Origin: Rhyacophila brunnea
Lineage: Eukaryota; Arthropoda; Insecta; Trichoptera; Rhyacophilidae
DNA length: 64,000 nt
Direction: 5' to 3'
NCBI GenBank assembly: GCA_022495005.1
Contig: JAGYXB010001104.1
Coordinates: 992,001-1,056,000, forward strand
Numbering within the stretch: the first letter of the stretch is position 1; every line of letters begins with the position of its first letter. The notes under the pieces were generated by a model that was not told the origin of the DNA, ran no database searches, and saw only the letters and a program-made list of their open reading frames with translations. Shown here piece after piece: positions 1 through 10,908 of the stretch. The translations under genes were made by a program, and so were the position numbers.

Positions 1-368
1 TGACTTTTATTTTTAACATTCACAAATCATTACTATATTATGTATTTTTCATAACAGTTGAACAAATGATTTCCAATAAATATGTACAATTGAATTATAA
101 CTACCACGCTCTCGTGCTAAACTAAGGCAGGATTATTACATATTTATACAATAATCTTAGAGCTTGTGATTTCTCGACTTTTTGCATTTCTCGAATTCAA
201 GAATATTTGACTTTGATATTGGTTTATTAATTTATCGAGAAAATAACAAGTTAATGAATAAGAGGTCTTGCTCTTGAAGAAATTTAAGCTCTTTCGGCCA
301 AAAACAAATTTTACAGGGAAGTTTAAGAAATTTTATTCAAACTTAAAATCAAAGGCTATTTTCAGCTT
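1..368. other. No recognisable feature
   Basis: AT-rich sequence with no open frame or repeat that I can assign. It could hold further sequence of the minus-strand Merlin-derived gene, but no convincing exon is visible. Confidence 0.4.
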
Positions 369-458
369 TTATGCCTTAATTTTTTTATAACAGCTCAATC
401 TTTGTCCTTCTTGCCTAGTAAGATTTCTAAAATCCTTGAAAATGTCATTAATGATTTC
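369..458 (-). CDS. Possible terminal exon of Merlin-derived gene
   Basis: After a ttctcatttcccag acceptor an open segment of 29 codons begins in phase 0, matching the end of exon 3, and stops at TAA (371-369). It is lysine- and arginine-rich (KDFRNLTRQEGQRL). It would give a protein of about 244 residues lacking the rest of a DDE core. No homology is recognised, so this rests only on splice signals and phase. The true next exon may lie beyond the left edge. Confidence 0.3.
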   Translation of the reverse strand, partial: EIINDIFKDFRNLTRQEGQRLSCYKKIKA

Positions 459-594
459 CTGGGAAATGAGAAAATTCATTTCTCGAGAATTCTCGATTAC
501 AACCTCTAAATACCCTACAAGTTGGTGTTATAGTAAATCACCAGCAATTTAGTGAAAAATTGACTATAGGAGAGTTAATTTACATAATATGTAC

Positions 595-800
595 CTTTGT
601 ATCGGCTAGACAGAGGATCTTATAGTGGGTCTTGGGGCTAGAATCATTCTTGGAGCTATCCGGATAAAACTCCCCGACCATTTCAGGATAGAGCTCCACC
701 ATTAAAACTCTACCGGGACCTCCCATCTGCGGAGGTACGTGGCCTCTTACGACATTTTCTACTTTGTCATAAATACTACTGACAATAGCGCTTTTGATTC
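595..800 (-). CDS. Exon 3 of Merlin-derived gene, altered catalytic strand
   Basis: Follows a tgttttcag acceptor and ends at AAG with a gtacat donor. The leftover G of exon 2 joins GA here to give glycine, so the product reads ATALGIKSAIVSSIYDKV across the junction, as expected for the helix of this family. It carries MGGPGRVLMVELYPEMVGEF. Intron 2 (3050-801) contains a SINE and other repeat-like sequence. Confidence 0.6.
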
Positions 801-3646
801 CTGAAAACATATTAGACGAAGTAAGTATAATGTAGAGAATTATGATTTTCAATAAAGCATACTTTTTATTAATCTATCATACTTGAATAATGTCAAGAAA
901 TGCTTGTGGAACCGGGAACCTCGCGTAGTTATTCTGAAACTCATCTGGAACCATTGTTGCGGGTCTAGAAGCCCTCAAAATTAGCTGCATTTTGAAGGTG
1001 TCACATGATTCATGATAATCAATTAAAAATATTACTTTTATAGGCGGCTCTCGTGGTGCAGTTGGTAAGGCGCTCGCCTTCCACCCGAGAGTTCCTGGGT
1101 TCGATTCCCGGTCATGACAAAAACATTTATGTGTTTTTCTCAAAGCCTGGGTGTTTGTGATTGCTCAAAAATTACTAACAACCACCTTGTACGAAAAAGC
1201 AAGGACATGGTTATTAATAATTCTAAAAAAAAAAAAAAAATGGTTAATTATTATTTATATAAAATCATTGCGATTTTGCTGTATTGACTGTCAACCATTG
1301 AAGTCTTGAAAAATCTAATTCCTCTTGCCTTATATCGGCTCCAGGGGATATTTTTATGAATGTTTTGCATGTCAGTTATTTGCTCAAGCCTTTCGGGTAT
1401 GGTAAGTTGTGGGCAGAAGTGAAAAAAAGTTACAAGTATTCTGAAAAATAAATTAGAAAAGAATCCGTGTTGAATTGCTTCAGATATAATAAATTTGATT
1501 AGATTTTTTTTTCCGGAGTTTTGTGGTTTAATTTGACAAAACTGATCACTTTTGACTTTTTGAACTGGGATTGAACATGGAGCCGAGCCATTCAAACATA
1601 GGGGGGTTCTGCTCGGGTTTGAACAAATTTATATTAATTAACAAAACAGTTACATATTGTAAGTCATCACAATATTCACTGAGCTCGAGTCGGCTTCATA
1701 AAACTTCACAAAATTGAATAAAATCAATCTGTGAACCAGTTGTTTACCCGTCTGGTCTCTAGGTGGTACAATTTGTGAATTACAAGATATAAGGACCTGG
1801 CCTGACAATAAATATAGTTTGCAGTTGTTACAATTGACTTTACAGGTTTGTGATCCATGTATATTGGAAACTTTCAGTGATGGTGACTGAAATGAAACTA
1901 CAGGAAAAAAGAGATCACCATTGTATTCCCCTAAAAGCTGGCCGAGATCTTCGAACTCAGTGATAATAGCACTTTTATTCATTACAACAATTATTTAAAT
2001 ACCTTATGAAATTGCCAAGTCCAAATGAAAGCCTGTTAGTAATAATAATAATAAATAAGTATTAGTAAAGTATTGTTCCGGTTCCAAGCGGTGTATTAAT
2101 TTGTATGAATACTTATTAGCCTGCTGTGTTATAATATGCAGAAAATACCCACAATATATTTATCAAGATTCCTCTTTTCAGATGGATATTCATGAATCTT
2201 TGCATCTCTTGGAACCGGCATAGAAGTATGTAACATACTTTGAAAAAAAAAACATTTGCTAAAAGTTAAATCACAGTATTAACAGCTTCACAGAGTATAT
2301 GGATATTTACAATGTGAAGTATGTTAACATACTTTTAAGGATTGGTTATTATCCAAACACACACATATTGTATAGGCACGAGATTTGATCCCATGACCCA
2401 CAGAGTTGAAACTGAAATTGATGGGAAATACTCCAGAGTAGCCGGATAACATTACGAATGTCGGAGAATATAAATTAATATTAAACTGGGTGATTGTATA
2501 TATTGATCATCAATAAGCTTTACAAAATACGATAATAATATGTAAATAATGGAAAAAGATGACGTCATATTCGTTAAGAAAGTAGATACCGAAGCAGGAT
2601 ATTTTACTCAAAAAAGGGGGACATGTCTAGTGGAGGACATTTGGGATCCCGACTTGAATTTATCGGTTGAAACATTATTTTCTTTTTCAACATTCAAAAC
2701 TAATGGTTTTGAACAAACATATTGAATTTATTTCCAGATGGAGCCTTCAATTTCTCTTAAAAAATTGATAAAGCAAGTTTCAGTTTAAAGTGCCATTCAT
2801 TGTATGTAAAAAAAAATATAAACCCTTTTTAGTTTATCATACTCACATGTTTTGGCTCCATCTCCAGTAGGTTTTCTATAACATCTTTGATTTTGGACTA
2901 TGTATTAATTTTCTTAATAAACGGTACAGTACACAGTAAGATTATCAAAAATTAAATATTTTAATATCCCTCGTTTTTTTCGATTGGCTGCATAGACGGC
3001 CGTAAATAATTTAAACTAAAAAGGTATCAAATTAGCTTAAACATACAAACCTAGGGCAGTAGCTGCATTGTTGAAATCCATGTCCTGACACCAAGCAAGA
3101 ATAATTTTGAATGACATAGAAAGAGAACAGTAAACATTTTTGAAGAAGGAATTCTCGCGAATGTGCGTTTTTTGTTTACATTTGTTGCAGTTCCATTGGA
3201 ATTTGTCAACAACTCTTGTTGGAGTCCAAATCATTCCACACCCTGGCAGCTCTTTGGAGCATTTAGCAGTCGGCGGAATAAGATTGAACTCCTTCATCCA
3301 ATCAAGCAGCTCGCTCTCATGACCAGGCAATAACATGGGTCTGATGACATTGTGAAAGAATCCATGGTTCCTGCAATAAAATAAATGCAAGATTCATTAC
3401 ATACTCTGAATCATAACTATATCAACCAAATTTAAATATGTTGTATGTATGCTTTGTTTCATTGGATTCACAGATTATGTGATGACAGATTTCAACAGGT
3501 AGGAACAGTAATTATACGAGAACATACTTTGACAGTTCATCTATCAACGATGATTCCCTGTCAATATCGCACGGCTCGTAAACGTCAAACGAATCATTTT
3601 CAATTGTTGTAGAGTCAGCTTCCATAATCGTAGGATCTGTTCTCAT
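595..3646 (-). CDS. Merlin/IS1595-type transposase-derived gene, three exons, 3' end uncertain
   Basis: Three minus-strand exons, 3646-3528, 3370-3051 and 800-595, have GT-AG borders and matching phases (2, then 1, then 0), giving 215 codons without a stop. Residues about 40-145 hold a cysteine pattern (CSKELPGCG, then WNCNKCKQKTHIRENSFF) like the N-terminal zinc-binding segment of Merlin and ISXO2/IS1595 transposases, followed by the W-rich helix region (ILAWCQDMDFNNAATALG). Exon 3 continues with the expected SAIVSSIYDK helix and the MGGPGRV turn that precedes the catalytic core. Where these enzymes carry an IDE-type strand with the first catalytic Asp, this protein reads MVELYPEMVGEF, so the Asp seems lost. 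The family assignment is from recognised motifs, not a search. The start is the first ATG in exon 1. Loss of the Asp with clean splicing suggests a domesticated or decaying copy rather than an active transposase. The final exon is uncertain: a candidate lies at 458-369. Confidence 0.6.
887..1030 (-). other. Exon-like open segment inside intron 2, unassigned
   Basis: An open frame ending at a gtatga donor encodes a stretch with FKMQLILRASRPATMV and FPVPQAFLDIIQ. It is not needed to keep the Merlin-derived gene in frame, because exons 2 and 3 join directly. It could be an alternative exon or a remnant of another repeat. No family recognised. Confidence 0.2.
1043..1240 (+). repeat. tRNA-derived SINE, family A
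   Basis: The head is tRNA-like with a box A-type segment (gtggtgcagttggtaaggcg) and a box B (gggttcgattcccgg). A body with the conserved phrase caaagcctgggtgtttgtga follows, and the unit ends in a run of 16 A. A second copy lies at 28052-28234 and a truncated one on the minus strand near 30455. This one sits inside intron 2 of the Merlin-derived gene, on the opposite strand. Confidence 0.8.
1790..1982 (-). other. Unassigned open frame with clustered cysteines
   Basis: From an ATG at 1982 the frame encodes a segment with DLGQLLGEYNGDLFFPV and then CKVNCNNCKLYLLSGQ before a weak gtcctt donor. It lies in intron 2 of the Merlin-derived gene on the same strand. No family recognised. It may be a repeat-borne exon or chance. 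Confidence 0.15.
2078..2219. mobile_element. Short inverted-repeat element (MITE-like)
   Basis: The ends are inverted copies: ttccggttccaag at the left and cttggaaccgg at the right, with partly complementary sequence inside. No target duplication is clear, so superfamily is not assigned. The rest of 1990-3040 holds no recognisable gene. Confidence 0.4.
3051..3370 (-). CDS. Exon 2 of Merlin-derived gene, zinc-binding region
   Basis: Follows a tttattgcag acceptor and ends at a gtttgt donor with one leftover base. It encodes the cysteine-rich segment with CGM, WNCNKCKQKT and RENSFF motifs and the helix with ILAWCQDMDF. This is the most recognisable part of the gene. Confidence 0.7.
3528..3646 (-). 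CDS. Exon 1 of Merlin-derived gene
   Basis: Starts at an ATG read from 3646 and runs 39 codons plus two bases (AA) to a gtatgt donor. The segment is acidic (MEADSTTIENDSFDVYEP and onward) with no recognised domain. The two leftover bases plus the first G of exon 2 make a lysine codon. Confidence 0.6.
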
Positions 3647-3914
3647 TTTTTACAACATAGTTATCAAACAAACATTTTCCGAAAATAACTTAGATAAAAA
3701 TATTATTATCGCAAAATGTATACAAAATTGCCACCATAGACTAATGTAATATGCCATAATATGCCATAGACCATAAACAAACTATTCAATCTTTAATCTA
3801 TTATCATAGACAAATTATCTTATGCTGCCACCTTTTAGAAGTGAGTATCAAAAACAATCATAATATGATTTATTATAGGGTGTGAATGCACACCAAAAGA
3901 CTTTGGAGAATTGC

Positions 3915-4459
3915 CAGCGCTCCATTAGCACGCAAGTCAGACGATTTACAGTCTTCGGACTTTTTTTTCGCGTGGAGCACCCCAGATCTGTGGACTTTTT
4001 AATCCGCAGACAGGCTCGTTGGATTTCAAACATGTTTGATATTTTACTCTCCGAGTTGACAGACTTCGTCCGTTGATCACTATGCAAATTCGATTTGACA
4101 TTATTACGCAATCATTCGGACCGAAAAAAATCTGTAAGTAATTGTTTTAAATATTTTCATTGATTAATTTGTTAATTTACACTTTAGAAAATGAGAGATT
4201 TATTAATTATTTTTTTATTTGTATTTATGAAATTCATAAAAGAAAACGTAAAACTTGTATTGTATTCACTGCTATATTATTTTATGCAAGTTTACATACA
4301 AATATCATAAAATATAGGATTATTGGAAGACATTACGATAATCGCAACTTTTGACTTTTGACAGCTCGACTTTTTTATTCGTTCGTTGATCAGTAGCAGA
4401 GCAAAGACAAATTGGACGATTTATTGTCCTCGGACTTTTGGCTCGCCAATGGAGCGCTG
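3915..4459. mobile_element. hAT-like non-autonomous element
   Basis: Ends are inverted: CAGCGCTCCATTAGC at the left and the complement of CAGCGCTCCATTGGC at the right. Inside, two related direct segments occur at about 3938 and 4414, each containing cggactttt. An 8-bp target duplication is not convincing. Confidence 0.4.
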
Positions 4460-5404
4460 GCATTAAATTTCTAAAAAAGTATAGGTACCTAGGTATGAAT
4501 AGGTATGAGAACATGCCATCATTTACATAAGAATAAATACGACACCCTTTTTTTTAGTACTCATTCCACTTTTAATAAATAAGTCTTGACCGGTTTCGGC
4601 CGCCTCAGACGGACATTTTCACCTGAATAATCTTTACAAAACAGGTACCTATTAATCAAAACCAATTCAAAATGCGACAGAAATAATCTACCAATGCATT
4701 GAATTATCCGTCCAATATTGGTGGACGAAATCGGTTCAGATTTATTTATTAATAGTGGAATAAGTACAAAAAAATTGTGTTTTATTAAATTGTAAATCAA
4801 TAAATTTACTGAGAATTTCCACGAAACCTACTCTCAAACAGTGGTGGTTTTGTGTACGTAGATGTCTGTGGCACTGGCAAGTTTGGAAGCACTCTAGTAA
4901 AAAATTCTTTGTGATAAACCGTCATAAAAATATGTATTACAATAAGACAATACCTACTTATGTTGTCAGGATTTTTAATGCTTTGAGTATTTAAACCAAT
5001 AATATGTCGATACTTTCTAATGAAGCGATCGCATCGTCTGCTTTATGGAAAAGCGCCACTATTCTCAAAAGTTGTATTCGTGCCCCCATTCGCCCCACCC
5101 CTATGAAACGCATGACCTGTATACCCCTACGGGACGACACTGCAAGTCAATGTATCTATCTAGTTTTATCTGTCTCTGATTTCGAAACATTATGGTCAGC
5201 GTTTTGTCTATTCACATGATAAGTACCTAGCATAACATAATATCTGTACTTATTATTATGATGACGTAATCAATGCTTTCATTAAATTTAATAGCCCATT
5301 AATTTATGTGATATTAAAACAAAAAGTATTTCCACTATACTAATTTTATTTTTCAGTACTAAATTAAATAGTAAGTAGTTACCACTCACATTTGATTCGA
5401 TAGC
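4460..5404. other. No recognisable feature
   Basis: AT-rich sequence. Short open frames on both strands have no recognisable motif or splice structure. Confidence 0.5.
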
Positions 5405-5534
5405 GGATAGAGCAACGCTCCGCAACCGGTGTGCCGCGAGACGATGCTAGGTGTGCCGCGGTGCATTGCTAAAAAACACACACAAATAATTTTGTATATT
5501 ATACAATATTTACGTAATAGCCAGATTTGCGTAC

Positions 5535-6151
5535 ATGGCTGATAATATATTTGAGCACCTGCATAAATTTAATAAAACAATTCAAGGTCAAAATGAAAAA
5601 ATATTAACGTGCTCTGATAAATTAGAAGGACTCAAAAATAAACTCGAACTTTGGCAGAAGGCGTTAAGACAAGGATCTCTACAAATGTACCAAAGGACCT
5701 ACCAGACCACCATTGAAAACAAGCAATTAATTTTGGATCCGTCTCAAAAACATTTAACTTTGATGCAAAAGAAATTTCATCATTACTTTCATACAATCAA
5801 TACGACTGGATTCGAAACCCTTTTGCAACCAATGTAGAAAATTCTATATAAGCGCTTTACCTATAAATTCGAGAGGAATTTGTTGAATTGAGAAACGACG
5901 GGACGTTAAAACTGAACTTCGCCTTCGATGTTCCATTGGCTATTTTTTGGATTTCGATTAATAAAGAATATCCGTGGATTTCCGACAAGGCTATCGCAGT
6001 TCAGCTCCAATTTTCTATGACATATCTAGGTGAACAAAGTTGTTCATCTTATATTATAATTAAAAATAATAAGCAGTCTTTCAGCTCTTTCAAACATCAA
6101 GTCAAAATATATAAAACTTTTCGTTCATTGAAAGCTCAGGTATCACATTAA
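5535..6151 (+). pseudogene. Broken hAT transposase, ZBED5-like C-terminal region
   Basis: Frames at 5535-5837 and 5888-6151 together resemble the C-terminal half of ZBED5/SCAND3-like hAT transposases: a segment with HLHKFNKTIQGQNEKI and LELWQKAL, then RNDGTLKLNFAFDVPL, then the dimerisation region with YPWISDKAIAVQLQF and YLGEQSCSSYI. A stop at 5835-5837 and a frame change separate the parts, and the N-terminal BED and catalytic regions are absent. Recognition is by motif order. It is an internally deleted element remnant, not a host gene. Confidence 0.7.
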
Positions 6152-6277
6152 TAAATTAGTTATTACTTATATTGATAATACAAAAACATGGAAATATGTA
6201 CATTTAGTTCTTCCTCGTGTGTTATGTATATTTAATTATTTAACAAATAAAAAACATAAATCAATGTAATTTTGGTG

Positions 6278-6714
6278 CATGGACCCCACAAGGGGGGGGT
6301 CTGACAGGTCTCTGGCTTGGGGGGGGGGGGGGAGCAGGCTCAGGGAGGGGCCGGCGTGGCAGGTCAACCAGATAAGTGCGATAAACACATATTCCAAATT
6401 TGCTTAATAGTAAAAAAAGTCTTAATATTTTAACGCTAGTACTATTATTTTAAAACATGCGAATGTAGGATACAATTTATTATTATTGTGTCCAAACTTG
6501 ACCAATAATTATTCTTAACCCAACAACTAACCATAATTCATGTGGATGTATTAATTAAGAAATACAAAAAATCCCTAAACATACAATCAATATCATTAAT
6601 TTTACCTCGAACACCATTTGAAAAACGCTATTTTAGAGTATCACACTCTATTTAATCTTAGCTATAGGTAGGGGACCCCGCTAAAGATCCTGGCCTAGGG
6701 ATGTGGGGTCCATG
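6278..6714 (-). mobile_element. hAT-type MITE, copy 1
   Basis: Ends catggaccccac and gtggggtccatg are inverted, and the insertion is flanked by a perfect 8-bp duplication TTTTGGTG (6270-6277 and 6715-6722). It carries the family's internal phrases ggcgtggcaggtcaaccag and aaagatcctggcctaggg, plus a run of 14 G at 6319-6332. It is nested in the hAT element 5413-6807, so it is younger. Confidence 0.8.
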
Positions 6715-6815
6715 TTTTGGTGTATAAATTGTTTTACGTGTGGTGTGCCGCGGAAAGCTAGGAAAACCTTTGGTGTACCGTGGGTAATAAACGGTTGCGG
6801 AGCACTGCGATAGAG

Positions 6816-7542
6816 AGCAGTAGCTACAGTCGTATACCTACAGGTATAATGACGTGAAATGACAAAAATGTGATAGCTTTTCCTGAAACTGTGACTATCG
6901 GAATACCGGCACAACATTGATCTGTCATGCGCATGTACTTTTATATTGTTAAGTAATAATGTAGATACCTCGCTAACTGGTGTTCCACCACCAGAAGAGT
7001 TATTATTATAAATTTAATTTCATCAGAATGAAGTGAGCGTGGCCGCACACGAAGCTCGATTATAATTTTGGTAAAACCGCTAAGCACGCAAAACCAGAGA
7101 GTTATTTCCGTGGGCCAAAGCACCGAATTGCGGTTTTCAGTTAATATTATTATAATAAACCTAATTTGTTTTAATGAGATGCGTCGCTACGTTCAATGAA
7201 AACTTTGTAGAACCAAATATTCCAAACTGTGGTTAATGGTTTTCTATAAAATGGTCTGTAGGTACCTACTCTAGCCAAAGTTACCGACGTATGAATCTTA
7301 ATTAGCAGTCTGCAAAGGTGTGGTACTGTAAAATGTTTTAATGAGGTATATTCAGATTGCTGAAATTAGACCAATACCTGTTATCCTGTGAACCCATGTC
7401 ATGAATCTACAAAACTTGGCCGCGATAAAGTTATTCCTACGCAATACTTTCAAAATTTGACTCAAGTGAAAAAATTTACCGTGTATTTGTTTAAAATTGA
7501 GCCATACATCTTCTTCTTTGGTTTTTTTTTTCAATAAGTACA
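6816..7542. other. No recognisable feature
   Basis: Unassigned AT-rich sequence. No open frame of note and no repeat with clear ends. Confidence 0.5.
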
Positions 7543-7544
7543 TA

Positions 7545-9684
7545 GGGTAAGAGGTACAATCGTGGGCCACCCTCCAGTGATGGGCCACTCAACAGTAAAA
7601 CACAAAAAATAGGTATTTAAAAACCTAAGTTATGGGTATTTGTTCCCATATGTGACTCACAACATCATATACTTCGGTTCTAGCACATTATTTCCTGTAT
7701 AGGTAGCAGGACTGACCCTATAAGTGACCATTTTGTATACCAAGTCACACGTTTTGCATTTTGTCTGACAATTGCTTAACTTTTTGTTAAGGAAATAACA
7801 TACTTTGGAAGGTAAGATCTCTTTAACTATATTACTGATTATACTTTTTATTTAATAATCGTTATGCTGGATATTCAAACATATAATTATGTTAAGTCTA
7901 CGACTATTTTAAATTAAAATGACACATCAAGCTGGGTGGCCATTTACTGCACTAAATATATGTAGCAGTTGTATGATGGGCCGGGCTGGCCCATGACTGA
8001 AAAAATGTCTTTTTACTTTTAGTTAACTTTTTAATGCTAAATACAATATGTATAATGCACTATGGTACTTGCCGTTTTTATTTTTATATTATTTTAATTT
8101 TAGACAGTCGTTGGCCACGTGGCCGATCACTGAATTTGTACTGGCCGATCACTGTATTTAGAAACATTTAACTTCCCATTTCTTTCAGAATATCAAAATA
8201 CTGAATAATTTAAGTTTAAATATGATGTTAAACTATAGATGATGCTGTTGCATACTTTTATAACAATGGGGGATCACTATATGTGAAGTTGCAAAAAAAA
8301 AAATCGGAGTGCCACCATACACAATACATTTGAAATATTTTCTATCCGAATCTGGTTACTCTGTGAATAGAGTTTCCTATATTATTTATCGAAAGGCATA
8401 AGTCACATCTTATCTACCAAGTTAGTGAGCTTTGTCTAGAATTTTATTTGAAATACATCTTATAGCACTATAATCCTAATGCATCTAGGATTCTTCAGCC
8501 TATAGATATAACTGTTTTCCCTCCAGTTAAAGCTGCAAAATATCGCAAAATGCTGTTTTCATCTTTAAAGATTTAACGAATGTAGTGGGCAATTAAACAG
8601 AAGAAAAGCTTAAAAATATTCAAAATACTAGCTGAGGTAAACAGATAAAACATTTTTATACCATACCTACCGATTGCGGAAAAACTTAATCAAATTAAGT
8701 TATTATCTGACAACAGCAAGAGCATAGAAAATATAGCCCAATTAAATGTATCTAACGTGTCAGTGCCGTCAGAGAATGCAACATGGAAATAGATACTGAA
8801 CGCATGGAAGAAATAAATGAACATATGGTTAATATATCTACAGTTCTAATTCAAACATTATCATGGCCTCAGATACCAAAAATAAACGATAAACATGTTT
8901 TACAAAGAGTTCCATTCGCCATCACTTCGCAAAAATATAGGGATATTTAAGATCAAAAAATGGAAAACAAGAAAAGTGCAGAGGAAGATAAAAAGAATAA
9001 AGGCAAAAACCACACATTTTAATGAGGCAATTGAAAGTAGAGGCAATCAAAAATAATAATGTTTAAAAAATGGCGGCCAAAATCGTTGTGCGATTTGTGA
9101 AATAATAATAAAACATCTTATTAAATTAGAATGTTCAGTATATAAAGATAGCTTCCATTCAAATTGCGTTCCAAAATCTCAGCAGGTCCATGTCCCAATT
9201 GAGATTGATGTTTTATTTAGTGACTCAGGTGATGAAGTATTCAGCAGATAGGTCGATAAATTTCTAAGACCTTAGAATACGCTCTCTGTCACTCAATCCT
9301 CTTTTATTACATCAACGGTGAGATAAAAGAGTATGTTTGTTGATAATATCATAAGATTAGACACGTTGATTCATTATTTTATTGAAAAGTAAGCCTTAGT
9401 TGTTTAATTTATGCAGAAAAAGACGGGTGGCCCATCACTGTCTGGAAAGTGGCCGATCACTATCTGAGAGTGGCCCATCACTGTACTTTTTGCGATTTTT
9501 TTTTCATTTATATTTTTTGTAATAACCATGTTTGGTATTATAAAATATGTACACATATATATCAATATACATGCTTTGTAAACACAAAAAAAAATGCATT
9601 TCAATAAAACCGCATTAATAAGCTTGTTCTGACCGATCAAAGCAAGCCATTCGCTTAACTGGCCCATCATTGTACCTCTTACCC
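7545..9684 (+). mobile_element. pogo-like (Tc1/mariner-type) transposon, decayed
   Basis: Terminal inverted repeats gggtaagaggtacaatcg and the complement of aatgatgggcc...ggtaagaggtaca ends are flanked by TA dinucleotides (7543-7544, 9685-9686), the target of pogo elements. Inside, 8493 onward reads LQPIDITVFPPVKAAKYR, the typical motif at the end of the pogo DDE domain. Near the C-terminus (9129-9251) a frame reads ECSVYKDSFHSNCVP, like the zinc-finger tail found on many insect pogo proteins. Frames are broken, so no active protein is made. A short motif TGGCC(C/G)ATCACTGT recurs near both ends. Confidence 0.75.
8493..9251 (+). pseudogene. Remnant of pogo transposase C-terminal half
   Basis: Two recognisable pieces in different frames: LQPIDITVFPPVK near 8493-8531 and the cysteine/histidine tail ECSVYKDSFHSNC at 9129-9167, ending at a TAG (9249-9251). 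Stops and shifts lie between them. The N-terminal DNA-binding part of the family is not recognised upstream. Confidence 0.6.
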
Positions 9685-9786
9685 TATACTTGTCAGTTGT
9701 TTCCAATATAATTATTCTAATAATAATAATAGTTACAGTTTGTCTATGCAAAAATACACTAGAGATAAATAAAATTGTCTTGTAGT

Positions 9787-10108
9787 CCAGCACATCTATT
9801 CTATACACAAGACTGCTATCGGCAGCTATCGAGGGTAGTTTTTCATATGTTTGTATCGAAGTATTATAATTATTACTACAATATGTTAGCCGTCTAAACA
9901 GTCAAAGCTGTCTATCTCGCTTTAAAATTTAGCACACTCAAGAAAGGTGCTGTTAAAACATAGCACTTATTGTAACAATTACAACAAACTTATTGTAATT
10001 GTTACAATAAGTGCTAATACTTACTTCGATACAAATATATGAAATCCTACCCTCGATAGCTGTCGATAGCGGCCGATAGCAGTCTTGTGTATAGAATGGA
10101 TGCGCTGG
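9787..10108. mobile_element. Palindromic MITE with nested inner palindrome
   Basis: The outer 75 bp at each end are inverted copies, beginning ccagcacatctattctatac at the left and its near complement at the right. At 9961-10015 a second palindrome contains agcacttattgtaacaatta and its complement around a short loop. No coding potential. Target duplication unclear. Confidence 0.7.
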
Positions 10109-10785
10109 TGGGGAGAGGGATTGAGTACCTATACACTATACATAATTAAGGCACACAGTTTCTTTTGTGATTCGTATACCTAAGACGATAGTATACATGA
10201 AAAAAGTCATAATGCTAGCCTCGGAAGTGATCGGGGCTCTCACGCCTCTATATTTTACCTATATATTTTAAAAGATATTATTTTACAAAAAGTTTTACAA
10301 ATACCTAAATATATAGGAATTATATAATATTAAAAATGCGTATTTTCTTCGGTTTTTAATAATATTTTTACCAATAATATTTATCAATCGATGCGCAAAC
10401 GGAAACGACGAAAATCATGCATAAATGACAGATCGCATTGTATAAAAAATAACAGGCAGCTGATAACTCTTGAAGAATAAGGATTATAATTAATTTAAAT
10501 TGCATAGATGGGTCCTTAGGTTTTATGCGTCACACATAAAATTATAGCACTGACCTCATCAGGCGGCGGGGTAAGCCGTGTCGCGAATCTCTGATTTTGA
10601 TCAATTTACAATCATTGTACAATGCTTGAGGCCACTGTAGCGAGTGGATGCGTCATCTGATCCGAGAAATTTTGGTGCCAATTTGCGTGCGCAATTATGG
10701 TAATAATACTCAACAACTATTGCTTAGAATTGCTTATAATTTTTGAACTTTTTTAATAGAATTCTAAAAACTATTTTTTCATTTT
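10109..10785. other. No recognisable feature
   Basis: Unassigned AT-rich sequence with no significant open frame. Confidence 0.5.
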
Positions 10786-10894
10786 TTTCCTGCTCTAAGC
10801 TCGGCACGTCGGGCAGTTAAAAAATAATATTTGGGAAATTTTGGCACGTGTACGTAAAAAAGTTCGCTATCCCTGCTCTAGGACCTAGAGCTAG
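10786..10894 (+). mobile_element. Right end of a hAT-like element
   Basis: Sequence ending aaaaagttcgctatccctg is the complement of a typical hAT terminus CAGGGATAGCGAACTTTTT. The matching left end is not found in the window, so it is an orphan end. Confidence 0.4.
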
Positions 10895-10908
10895 ATCCAT
10901 TCCCACCA

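Larger units (their letters stand above)
5413..6807 (+). mobile_element. hAT transposon, degenerate, with nested MITE
   Basis: Inverted ends CAACGCTCCGCAACCGG (left) and the complement of CAGTGCTCCGCAACCG (right) are flanked by a 7-of-8 target duplication, GGATAGAG at 5405-5412 and CGATAGAG at 6808-6815. This is the size and end type of hAT elements. It carries a broken transposase (5535-6151) and a later insertion of another hAT-type element (6278-6714). The subterminal motif gtgtgccgcg occurs near both ends. Confidence 0.8.

Noticed and set aside
1043..1115. A functional tRNA gene
   Set aside because: Box A and box B are present, but the arms do not close a proper cloverleaf and the unit continues into a SINE body with a poly-A tail. 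Copies recur elsewhere.
2560..2650. A further end of the TTAA fold-back family (aagggggacatgtctag)
   Set aside because: Only about 12 bases match and no arm or partner end follows.
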